This document shows, one piece after another, positions 7,490 through 15,034 of a stretch of 64,000 nt of DNA (positions are counted from its first letter, which is position 1; each line of letters begins with the position of its first letter). The notes beneath the pieces were generated by a model that saw nothing but the letters and a program-made list of their open reading frames with translations, was not told the origin of the DNA and ran no database searches. A program made the translations under genes and the position numbers. The stretch is from an uncultured Lachnospiraceae bacterium (GTDB lineage: Bacteria; Bacillota; Clostridia; Lachnospirales; Lachnospiraceae), in the NCBI GenBank assembly GCA_902799015.1, contig CADBZI010000002.1, forward strand, positions 1 to 64,000. The letters are read 5' to 3'.

Positions 7490-8519
7490 CCGGATGCATC
7501 TCTTTACGATGATAAAAAAATACCTTACCCTGTACCTGCCGAAGCAGAAAAAAGCCAGCGCCAACACGACCAAGTCGTATAGGGAAGCCATCAACCTACT
7601 TCTGGATTTCCTTTGCCAGAGCCTCGGCAAGCCACTCGGAACGATAAGCCTGGAGGACATAGCTCCCGAGAATGTCGAACTTTTCATCCAGTGGCTCCAG
7701 GAGGAACGTGGCTGCCATGGGGCTACGCTCAACCAGCGCCTTTCGGCAATACGGGCATTTTTGAAATACTGCGGAATGAACGACCCCGCGTGCAATAGCC
7801 ATTATCTTTCCATATGCGCGCTGCCGAAGCGGAAAGTTGAGAAGAGACTGACGGTTGACTACTTCAGCGAAAACGCATTGAGGGTAATGCTTGCCTCCCC
7901 TGATCCCGAGAAGAAAGGCGGACACCGCGATCTGTTTTACATGCTGCTGTTGTATGATACGGGCGCGCGAAACCAGGAGCTCCTCGATCTTCGTATTGGT
8001 GATTTCTCAACATGTGGGCATGCTCCATATGTGACACTCCACGGTAAAGGAGGAAAAATCAGAACCGTACCTGTCATGGAAGAGACAATGCAGCATCTTT
8101 CCAGTTATCTGCACAGCTTTCATCAGGGTTCTGACAATGACGAGTTTCTTTTTTATACGACCAGCCATGGCATCAGGCACCAGATGTCAGATGATAATGT
8201 GGCGCGCTTTATTGACAAATATGCCGCCATGGCAAGGAAGACATGCGATGAGGTCCCTGATAATGTCACGCCGCATATGTTCAGGCACAGTCGGGCCTTG
8301 CATCTGTACAGGGCGGGAGTGCCGCTCCCGCTGATATCAGAATGGCTGGGCCATTCCAATATAGAAACGACATTGATTTACGCATATGCTGATACCGAAA
8401 TGAAAAGAGCTGCAATCGAAAAAGCCACTGCGCAAAACCACCCGCTACGCAACCAGGAAATATTTGATTTTTCTGCATTGGATGATGATGCAATTAAAAA
8501 GCTTTACGGACTGAAGTGA
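7479..8519 (+). CDS. ritC: Tyrosine recombinase RitC (third of RIT trio)
   Basis: ATG 7479 is preferred because GAGGTG lies seven bases upstream and it gives an 11-base overlap with ritB; a longer frame from 7377 would overlap ritB by more than 100 bases. The 346-residue product has an N-terminal core-binding domain (residues ~5-100) and a catalytic domain with Arg164 (DTGARNQEL), Lys190 or Lys193 (HGKGGKIRT), His266-x-x-Arg269 (HMFRHS), His292 (LGHSN) and Tyr301 (LIYAYAD). It is the most XerD-like of the three. It ends six bases before the first box of the right end. Confidence 0.9.
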   Translation: MKTDRMHLFTMIKKYLTLYLPKQKKASANTTKSYREAINLLLDFLCQSLGKPLGTISLEDIAPENVELFIQWLQEERGCHGATLNQRLSAIRAFLKYCGMNDPACNSHYLSICALPKRKVEKRLTVDYFSENALRVMLASPDPEKKGGHRDLFYMLLLYDTGARNQELLDLRIGDFSTCGHAPYVTLHGKGGKIRTVPVMEETMQHLSSYLHSFHQGSDNDEFLFYTTSHGIRHQMSDDNVARFIDKYAAMARKTCDEVPDNVTPHMFRHSRALHLYRAGVPLPLISEWLGHSNIETTLIYAYADTEMKRAAIEKATAQNHPLRNQEIFDFSALDDDAIKKLYGLK

Positions 8520-8524
8520 TCATG

Positions 8525-8610
8525 TAGTTATCCCGATAATTTTCTTAAAATTCGTTCGTATACCTTATCACATAGATATAATATCGGGATAACACAATCA
8601 TCGGGATAAT
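8525..8610. repeat. RIT right end, including the 30-bp inverted repeat (8581-8610)
   Basis: GTTATCCCGATA at 8527-8538 faces an inverted copy at 8582-8593, and a further inverted TTATCCCGATG-type box lies at 8598-8609. The last 30 bases are the exact reverse complement of 5144-5173. IS3 sequence resumes at 8611. Confidence 0.9.
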
Positions 8611-8611
8611 C

Positions 8612-9044
8612 CGTGCACCAGACGGCGTTTGGACGGTCAGGGTTGAATTTGCTCCTTTAACACGTTATGCAGTTCCTTGGAGAAGTCGGAATCCTTTGTG
8701 GTGGCGATCCAGGGTTTGGACCACTGAGCGCGGATGCCCATCTCGCGCATGTACTTGCCAACAGTGCGTTCCGAGATTTTCTCGCCGATCTTGCGAAGCT
8801 CGGCGGTGATTTTGGGAGCCCCGTAGTTCTGCTTGGATTTATCGTAGATCTTTCGGATCTTCTGCTTAATGGCAGCCTTCCGCTGCTGGGCGGCAGAAGG
8901 CTTGTGCCTGGTGAAAGCACGGTAGCCGGAGCGGGAAACGCCTAAGTGTTTCAGCATTCCGGAGATGGAGACACGACGTTTGGTTATTTTGGATGTCTCC
9001 ACCTTGGCAGCAACTTCCGTATAGATGGTTGTTGTCAGTTTTTT
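8612..9044 (-). pseudogene. IS3-family transposase OrfB, N-terminal part, interrupted
   Basis: OrfB of the IS3 family begins by a -1 frameshift at A-AAA-AAC (minus strand; the T-run at 9039-9045), giving an OrfAB fusion. After the shift the frame reads through METSKITKRRVSISGM and MLKHLGVSRSGYRAFTRHKP, the HTH_21 helix-turn-helix, then YGAPKITAELRKIGEKISER and NPDRPNAVWCTD. The RIT element enters at the codon of the first catalytic aspartate. Only the DNA-binding part survives here. Confidence 0.85.
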
Positions 9045-9334
9045 TCCAGAATGCCGATGGCTTTTTTTAGGACATCAAGGGCGTCCTGGGCATCACGAAG
9101 TTCACGCTTGAGACGGGCGATTTCCTTCTGCTCATCAGAAGCGTAGTTACCGGAACCGCGGACAGGTATATCACCATCGTTTTTCTCGGACTGTTGTTTC
9201 CAGCGGGACAGGGTGCTTAGACCGATACCAAGGTTCTTACAGCACTCTTCCTGAGTGAGATCGGGATGTTCGCGGACATACTTCAGGGCATCAAACTTAA
9301 ACTGTTTATCGTGTTGTTTACCTTTACGTGACAT
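9035..9334 (-). CDS. IS3-family transposase OrfA
   Basis: A 99-residue protein with a typical transposase-8 helix-turn-helix (KQFKFDALKYVREHPD, TQEECCKNLGIGLSTLSRWK) and a C-terminal leucine-zipper-like coiled coil (EIARLKRELRDAQDALDVLK). ACAGGAGG precedes the ATG. It ends in EKN followed by TGA, directly at the AAAAAAC slippery heptamer used to make OrfAB. The reading frame is intact, but its OrfB partner is split, so at most a regulatory OrfA could be made. Confidence 0.9.
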   Translation of the reverse strand: MSRKGKQHDKQFKFDALKYVREHPDLTQEECCKNLGIGLSTLSRWKQQSEKNDGDIPVRGSGNYASDEQKEIARLKRELRDAQDALDVLKKAIGILEKN

Positions 9335-9425
9335 GATGGGATCCTCCTGTGAGATCAGCTAATATCATAACATTGATCACTGGAGAAATCTCATTTTAGC
9401 TTGAACTATTTAGATACTAACACCA

Positions 9426-9690
9426 GTTCCTGTCCGTCGTGATCCTGTGGTAAAATCGAATTGGGCATAAGCCATGGGTGGCGAAGTGAGGCAAGAGGTC
9501 TAATAAATCGATTTACTGTGAACTCTGCACATGAGTTCCACTAAAAGATCCATTTTTGCCGAGGTTCCTGAAAAATCCGGGAAATATAAGTTGATGGAAA
9601 GAACGTTGTAAAGGCTCTAATTGCATACTTTTGACGATTCTGTTAATATAATTCACAATTAATTCTATGAAAGAAGGGGAGCTTATTATC
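9426..9690 (+). other. Non-coding leader of the polysaccharide locus
   Basis: No gene is seen between the IS3 end and the first polysaccharide gene. A possible -10 (TATAAT, 9647-9652) lies 38 bases before the start codon; the best -35 (TTGCAT, 9621-9626) is 20 bases away, longer than ideal. I see no clear terminator, riboswitch or antiterminator here. Confidence 0.4.
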
Positions 9691-11040
9691 ATGAATCCAT
9701 ATATAAACAGCGAAGACACAGAAGTGGACATGTTAGATCTGGGTAAATATCTGCTTCGCAAAGCTGCATGGATTCTGCTGGCAGGATTGATCTGTGCAGG
9801 CATTGCAGGCGCATACCGGTATTTCACTTTGAGACGAGCTGGATCAGATCAACAAGCGGTAGCGCAGGCAGAGACAGAATATGAGCTGGACGTAGAACGA
9901 TTTGAGCAGCAGTCTGAACTTCTTGATGCATCAGATAAGAATGCTTTGGGCTTTATTCAGAAGCAGAAGGAGTATCTTCAGAATTCATTGCTGATGCAAT
10001 TGGATCCGTATCATGTGTGGACAGATGCGGTGGTTGTCAATATAGTCAGCGATGAATTGGACTTCCATGCATACCAGTTCAGAGAACTTTATAAGAATGA
10101 GTTACTGAATGGAGATTATCTGCAGGATCTTGCAAAAGAGCGCGAAACGGATCCGGGATATCTCAGTGAATTGATTTGTGTTGATAGGATAGACAGAGTT
10201 TATGGAATCGGTACCAACAATTCCGTGGTGCTTTCTCCTGCCGAGGATCAGGACAGTTCGAATACGTCTTCTGTGATTTCTATAACCACATATGGAAAGA
10301 CGAAGGCGGAGGCACAAGACCTGATGGATGTGGTTATAAAGGAATTGCAGTTCGTTCATGAGGAATCCGAGAAGTTGCTCCCTCATGAGATCCGTATTGT
10401 CTCCAGAGCCAGTGCTGAGATCGTGGATACAAACCTTCGTCAACGACAGAAAGATACTTTAAGCTTTACCCAGTTTCTTGCTTATCAGATGAAGGATAAT
10501 GTTGATAAGGCAGCACTTCTAAGTAAACCGGCGGAATCGGCAGAGCCAGCGGGTGATGGAATCTCAAAGAAGAGTCTGCTGAAATATGGTTTGATTGGTT
10601 TTGCCATTGGAGTATTCCTCATGTGCCTGTGGTATGCGCTAAGGTTTAAGCTCAATGACAAGCTAGTGGATTATAAGGGGATCGAACAGAATGGTATGCT
10701 TCTGAAGCAGCTTGGTTCTGTCTCTGATCAAGGGATTGCGATGGTCGCGGCAAACATTCGCAATTTTGCAGGTGAAAAGAAACAACTGTTCCTGACAGGT
10801 ATGGCAACGCAGGATCAGTTTGATCAGATCTGCAGCAGTTTGCGGGAGTATCTATCTGATTATCAGCTTGTTGACGCAAGGGATATCATCCATGATCCGA
10901 AGTCTAGAGAATTACTTCTGGGCTGTGAAGCGGCTGTCCTGATCGAACAAAAAGGGGAAACATGTTATTCCAGTATGAAGGATGAAACGATCTTCCTGTT
11001 CAATGCAGGCAAGGAGATTATTGGCGTTGTGATTGTATAA
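9691..11040 (+). CDS. Wzz/CapA-like polysaccharide copolymerase with degenerate BY-kinase-like tail
   Basis: A 449-residue membrane protein. ATG 9691 is chosen over 9667 because AAGGGGAG lies nine bases upstream. Residues ~24-45 form the first membrane helix and ~290-312 the second; the region between is an extracellular, partly coiled-coil domain (EYELDVERFEQQSELLDASD). This is the Wzz/chain-length-determinant layout that sets polymer length. The ~130 cytoplasmic residues after the second helix read like the end of a CpsD-type tyrosine kinase (LFLTGMATQDQFDQICSSLR, ending GKEIIGVVIV), but no Walker A motif is present. The tail may be a pseudokinase scaffold. It is the first gene of the polysaccharide locus. 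Confidence 0.75.
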   Translation: MNPYINSEDTEVDMLDLGKYLLRKAAWILLAGLICAGIAGAYRYFTLRRAGSDQQAVAQAETEYELDVERFEQQSELLDASDKNALGFIQKQKEYLQNSLLMQLDPYHVWTDAVVVNIVSDELDFHAYQFRELYKNELLNGDYLQDLAKERETDPGYLSELICVDRIDRVYGIGTNNSVVLSPAEDQDSSNTSSVISITTYGKTKAEAQDLMDVVIKELQFVHEESEKLLPHEIRIVSRASAEIVDTNLRQRQKDTLSFTQFLAYQMKDNVDKAALLSKPAESAEPAGDGISKKSLLKYGLIGFAIGVFLMCLWYALRFKLNDKLVDYKGIEQNGMLLKQLGSVSDQGIAMVAANIRNFAGEKKQLFLTGMATQDQFDQICSSLREYLSDYQLVDARDIIHDPKSRELLLGCEAAVLIEQKGETCYSSMKDETIFLFNAGKEIIGVVIV

Positions 11041-11177
11041 ATCAACTCTCTACACGGTATACTACATAAGCTACTGATCGTCTGGCCTGTGTAGAAAGAG
11101 GAAGTATAGCTTCAAATATAGGTGATCAGAAACATTTGACCTTCATGGGCAAAGAATTGGCTGTGCATTTCTGAGAT

Positions 11178-12734
11178 ATGGAACCATTTGCTAATTATAT
11201 CATAGACTATGGGTATTATTTCATCGCTGCAGCTGCAGCGGGCCTTTTTCTCGCAATTCTGAGGGGGAGGCGAAGAATCTTTGTAATACCAGCCGTGATT
11301 ATGGGAGCGTTGATTATCAACCCTCTGTTTAGATATCTTTGGGTTGATGGCCTCCATCTTCAGTATTACTGGAGGGTATTATGGATCGTTCCGGTCATTC
11401 CTTTCTGTGCCTGTCTTGCTCCTGCAATTACAGAAAAACTGAATAATTCAAGCCTGAAAGGGGGCATTGTCGTTACATGTGCGGCGGTGTTCGTTTTGAC
11501 CGGAACATTTATTTACAGTCAGGCACATTGTTACTTTTTTATTCCTGCGGAAAACATGGAAAAGCTTCCGCAGCCGGCAATTGAGATCGCAGAAGCATTG
11601 CTGGAGTTGGAGGATCACCCCAGGGTTGTGGCGGAGCCTTCGATCGGAATATATCTTCGGCAGTATTCCTCCGATATTGATTTGCTGTATGGAAGAGATA
11701 TCTATGGATACATCAAGCCTGCCGGAAGTGAAGCGCAAAGGGTGCAGAATGAACTGAACAATGAAGGCGGGAATTATGAAGTAATATTGGATGTGATGCG
11801 GAAAGAATTATATGATTATCTTGTGATTCCCACCGATTGGGATTATGGAAAATCCCAGCTCGGTCAACTGGGATATATCATCTGCTCCGATGTGGCGGGT
11901 TATCAGATATATAAAGCACCTGTGACATCGGTAAAGGAACGGGATCAGGACGGCAGGATCCTTTCTGCGATCTATATAGATCAGAATGGCGATATTACAG
12001 ATGGCCCGGAGGGGTATGAAAAGGTTTTGTATACTTATGCGAACAATGGCACCCTGATCGAACGGACGATGGTAGATATGGAAAGCTCCGGAGGACGTAA
12101 CCGACCGGATGGCACATATGGACTGCGGGAAGAATATGCCCTGGACGGAAGCCTGGTCTCCCGGCGATATCTGGATATGGATGGTTCCATGATGATGTGC
12201 AGAGAGGGGTATGCGGAAGCGCGGTGGGAAAAGGATGAAAAAGGGATTCGGTTTGTTGCTTTTTATGACGATGATGGTCAGCTGACCGCGCCGGAAGGAA
12301 AGAATGTTGTACCAGACGTAGTGGATGATTGGACATGCTGGATGAAGCCGGATCCTGAAAAAGAGAACTGTTGTTTTACCGTCGGAAGATATGCGCTTGG
12401 GAAAAAGCAGACAGGAGATGTGTATACATGTCGGATAGAGATTGAGTTTTCGGGAGTCCAGGCCTGTGAAGAGCTGCCGTTCACATTCTGGACACAGGGC
12501 GCGGCAGATCAGGAATGGGGAATTGGAAATGTCTGGAATTCAAGCCTCGTGACGCTCGATGCAGCGCCGACGGATGGAGCCTATGAGTATACTTCTTCCG
12601 TGGAAGTTACGGAACCGATGACTGCGGTGAGCTGGTTTGACATTGGATTTCGGTGCGATAACTGGGCTTCAGGGAAGTTCAGGGTCAGAGGAATCAGGAT
12701 TGAGAAGGAAGATACGCCGACTCTGGAGGCCTGA
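11178..12734 (+). CDS. Membrane protein with large extracytoplasmic part, resembles C-terminal half of DUF6077-type proteins
   Basis: A 518-residue protein. The first ~115 residues contain about four membrane helices (IIDYGYYFIAAAAAGLFLAI, VIPAVIMGALIINPLFRYLW, VLWIVPVIPFCACLAPAI, GGIVVTCAAVFVLTGTFIYS). Then comes a soluble domain ending near residue 255 (YDYLVIPTDWDYGKSQLGQL), a stretch of short repeats with spaced 'Y.D.dG' motifs (~260-380), and a beta-rich C-terminal domain that could bind carbohydrate. The NPLFRYLW...YYWRVLWIVPV segment resembles the last membrane part of DUF6077 proteins, whose N-terminal type is encoded next door. Function unknown; a GT-C-like or surface-display role is possible. 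The upstream gap 11041-11177 holds nothing I recognise. Confidence 0.55.
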   Translation: MEPFANYIIDYGYYFIAAAAAGLFLAILRGRRRIFVIPAVIMGALIINPLFRYLWVDGLHLQYYWRVLWIVPVIPFCACLAPAITEKLNNSSLKGGIVVTCAAVFVLTGTFIYSQAHCYFFIPAENMEKLPQPAIEIAEALLELEDHPRVVAEPSIGIYLRQYSSDIDLLYGRDIYGYIKPAGSEAQRVQNELNNEGGNYEVILDVMRKELYDYLVIPTDWDYGKSQLGQLGYIICSDVAGYQIYKAPVTSVKERDQDGRILSAIYIDQNGDITDGPEGYEKVLYTYANNGTLIERTMVDMESSGGRNRPDGTYGLREEYALDGSLVSRRYLDMDGSMMMCREGYAEARWEKDEKGIRFVAFYDDDGQLTAPEGKNVVPDVVDDWTCWMKPDPEKENCCFTVGRYALGKKQTGDVYTCRIEIEFSGVQACEELPFTFWTQGAADQEWGIGNVWNSSLVTLDAAPTDGAYEYTSSVEVTEPMTAVSWFDIGFRCDNWASGKFRVRGIRIEKEDTPTLEA

Positions 12735-12763
12735 CAGGAGGAGGGATTGTTATCAGCGTTTTT

Positions 12764-13786
12764 ATGACGATTGCTGCGCTTTTGATACCGCTTTTTGCAG
12801 GTATGATATTTTTCAGAAGAGGAGAGAAGATCACAGCTGGAAGACTGGCGGGTGGATATCTTCTTGGGCAGATGCTTCTGTGGGCGATATTTCAGGTGAT
12901 CGCGGTACCTTTGGTGCTGGTTAAGGGGTCCTTCTCTGTGCTGTTCTGGATATGGATTCTCAGTTCTCTGATGATTGTAGCGCTTGGGATCGGAAGAGTT
13001 GTACAGTGCCGGTGGAAATCGAAGATATCGTATCCGGATTCGTTCATGATGTGGTTCATATTGTTTGCTGTTATCGCATTGATTCTGATTCAGATGGAGT
13101 ATTATATATGCGGAACACATCTGGATCAGGATGACGCTCGGTGGATTGCAGAAGCGGGGGATGCGATCACGAAGAATACGATGTTTCTGCATAACCCCGC
13201 GACGGGCGATTATCTGGGTTCATTTCAGGGCGAGATGCTGAAGGATGTCTACTCTCCGTTCCCGCTGTATATCGCAGTTCTGTCGAAGTTCACGGGACTT
13301 CGTCCGGCTGCGATGGCACATACAGTTTTTGCGCCGGTTTTGCTTATCCTTTCGTACATGGCGTATGCGAGGCTGGCAGGACTGCTGTTTGACGGATATC
13401 ATGAACGGTTGATCTTTCTGCTGGGGGTTGCAGTGATCACGATGTTTTTTCCCGGAGGAAGCGGAACCGCGGCAGCCTTCACACTGATCCGAATCTGGCA
13501 GGGAAAGGCGGTGGCTGCGGGAGTCATGATTCCTGCGATCCTGTCGCAGGTTGTGCTGATCCAGAAAGACAATAACGTGACGAATTGGCTGATACTGGGG
13601 ATGATGGGGTGCGCAGGCAGCTTACTATCCGGAATGGGGATCCTGATCGCTCTGTTTATGATCGGGGGATACGGAATTTACATTGTGGCTTGCAATCGGA
13701 TGAGGGGAGTTTTCCTGTGGATGATTGCGATGAGTCCGGCCGGTGTGTTTGAAGTGGCGTCGCAGGTATTGCAAAGGTCTGTTTGA
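12764..13786 (+). CDS. DUF6077-like multi-pass membrane protein (N-terminal type)
   Basis: A 340-residue protein with about nine membrane helices. A loop after helix four or five, HLDQDDARWIAEAGDAI, resembles the acidic first loop of GT-C glycosyltransferases; SPFPLYIAVLSKFTGL follows. The start is unclear: AGGAGGAGGG at 12736-12745 is too far from ATG 12764, so a rare ATC or ATT start a few codons upstream is possible. DUF6077 proteins that I recall are longer and carry further helices and a soluble end. Those parts appear in the gene just upstream, which suggests a split protein with swapped gene order. Function unknown, probably glycan related given its neighbours. Confidence 0.55.
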   Translation: MTIAALLIPLFAGMIFFRRGEKITAGRLAGGYLLGQMLLWAIFQVIAVPLVLVKGSFSVLFWIWILSSLMIVALGIGRVVQCRWKSKISYPDSFMMWFILFAVIALILIQMEYYICGTHLDQDDARWIAEAGDAITKNTMFLHNPATGDYLGSFQGEMLKDVYSPFPLYIAVLSKFTGLRPAAMAHTVFAPVLLILSYMAYARLAGLLFDGYHERLIFLLGVAVITMFFPGGSGTAAAFTLIRIWQGKAVAAGVMIPAILSQVVLIQKDNNVTNWLILGMMGCAGSLLSGMGILIALFMIGGYGIYIVACNRMRGVFLWMIAMSPAGVFEVASQVLQRSV

Positions 13787-13810
13787 AGAAAGACTACAGG
13801 AGGGGCAGAA

Positions 13811-15034
13811 ATGTCAGGACAGAAGCGTGTATCGATCCGAATTGCCGGAGGTGTCTGCGGCATTTTTTTGTTTGCATGTGCGGCGCTTCTCATGAGAGTC
13901 CGTACGGAAAATGCTGCCATGGCAGCTGCTTCCACGAAGAAGATAAGGATCAGTCTCGAAGAAACGTCCTGGGCGGGACAGTACACCGGGGACATGGATG
14001 CAGGAATGCCCGTTGGAGAAGGGCAGTTTGTGTCAGAGGATGGTTCTGTCGTCTGCGATGGAACCTGGAAGGATGGAAAACTGGAAGGAGCCGTGGAGAT
14101 TAGGTATTCCGACGGTACTGTTGCTCAGGGGACATTCCATAAAGGGAAAGCGGACGGGCTGTTTCGGTTCATTAAGCAGGGCAGTGTCACGGAAGAGAAG
14201 TTTTTTTGTAAGGGAGCCCAGTGCGGATGCTATTCGGTATATGAGGACGGACTACAGAAGGAACAGGAATTGCTTGTCAATGGAATGCCACTCCCTGAAT
14301 TAATGGATCAGGCTGTTCCCATGACGAGGCGCTGTTATGAGGAGAAGACATACCTGGGACAGGTTGTCTCGGTGAGCGGTGAAGTGTTGTATGTCGGCCA
14401 GGACAAGGAGGAATGTTATTGCAGGATCAGAACGGAAGAGGTCGGTATGATCTATTTCAGCTATGTGAATGGAAATGGGGATGGGGCTGATCAGGCGATC
14501 CTGCCGAATATGACTTCCGGGGATCGTGTCCGGATCTATGGCTATCTTTTGCCGGATCGGAAGGATCTGATCGTGAATGATATGAAGGGATATGGTAATT
14601 CCTATCTTTCTTTTCTTCCTCTCTATGGTGAACTATCGCAGGAGGAGCCGAACAGGGAAAATCATGAGAGATATCCGTACCATTCCTACGGGTTACCTGC
14701 GGACGGTATCTACATAGTACAGGACAGTGTATTGAGAGACGGAATGCAGTTTTTGTTCTGCAGGCGTCAGGAGGAGACGGAAACGTCCGGGTTTGTTGTT
14801 CTGGAGACAGACGTGGATGACATTGAGAGGCCGGTCTATCTGGAGGGGGATGTACTGGAAGTGGAAGGATACTATAACGGACAGTACAAGGAATCTTCTC
14901 AGGCGGATATTCTTAGTCTGAGCAGTTTTATGGCTGCAGTACAGCGCGGTGCGGATGACATTGTAGCAGGGAACTATTCCATGTATCCATTGATTCTTGT
15001 CTCAGATGTTCAGGTGCAACAGGGAGATCACTGA
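13811..15034 (+). CDS. Membrane-anchored or secreted MORN-repeat protein
   Basis: A 407-residue protein. One N-terminal hydrophobic segment (~9-30, RIAGGVCGIFLFACAALLM) serves as a signal or anchor. Residues ~50-115 hold three MORN-like repeats (GQYTGDMDAGMPVGEGQFV, GTWKDGKLEGAVEIRYSDG, GTFHKGKADGLFRF). The remainder contains an OB-like segment (YLGQVVSVSGEVLYVGQDKE ... GDRVRIYGYLLPDRKDLIV), repeated once in weaker form (YLEGDVLEVEGYYNGQYKES). AGGAGGGGCAG precedes the ATG. It ends with a one-base overlap into the DUF2142 gene. MORN repeats often bind lipids or scaffold envelope machinery; the role here is unknown. Confidence 0.6.
   Translation: MSGQKRVSIRIAGGVCGIFLFACAALLMRVRTENAAMAAASTKKIRISLEETSWAGQYTGDMDAGMPVGEGQFVSEDGSVVCDGTWKDGKLEGAVEIRYSDGTVAQGTFHKGKADGLFRFIKQGSVTEEKFFCKGAQCGCYSVYEDGLQKEQELLVNGMPLPELMDQAVPMTRRCYEEKTYLGQVVSVSGEVLYVGQDKEECYCRIRTEEVGMIYFSYVNGNGDGADQAILPNMTSGDRVRIYGYLLPDRKDLIVNDMKGYGNSYLSFLPLYGELSQEEPNRENHERYPYHSYGLPADGIYIVQDSVLRDGMQFLFCRRQEETETSGFVVLETDVDDIERPVYLEGDVLEVEGYYNGQYKESSQADILSLSSFMAAVQRGADDIVAGNYSMYPLILVSDVQVQQGDH

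Larger units (their letters stand above)
5116..8610 (+). mobile_element. RIT (recombinase-in-trio) element, ~3.5 kb, inserted in an IS3 transposase
   Basis: Three adjacent, overlapping tyrosine recombinase genes lie between inverted repeats. A perfect 30-bp inverted repeat is at 5144-5173 and 8581-8610. The left end carries 28 further bases (5116-5143) not matched on the right. Outside the element the IS3 OrfB sequence resumes on each side (...GGTAATGTCC at 5106-5115; CCGTGCACC at 8611-8619), so the target was cut at the codon for the first catalytic Asp, and a CC dinucleotide is present at both junctions. Gene order, protein sizes (412, 319 and 346) and repeat structure agree with published RIT elements. 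Confidence 0.9.
8611..9425 (-). mobile_element. IS3-family insertion sequence, proximal part (split by RIT, other end deleted)
   Basis: Contains orfA, a programmed-frameshift window and the first part of orfB on the minus strand; the distal part of orfB lies at 4961-5115. The outer end is placed near 9425 because the minus-strand sequence starts TGGTGTTAGTATCTAAATAG there, fitting the TG...CA ends of IS3 elements. The opposite end is lost, so the inverted repeat cannot be confirmed. Together the pieces give about 970 bp of an element that is usually 1.2-1.5 kb. It cannot move by itself. Confidence 0.75.

Noticed and set aside
9426..9690. Riboswitch or antiterminator leader before the polysaccharide locus
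   Set aside because: I could not find a consensus core of any riboswitch class or a terminator/antiterminator pair, only a weak promoter.
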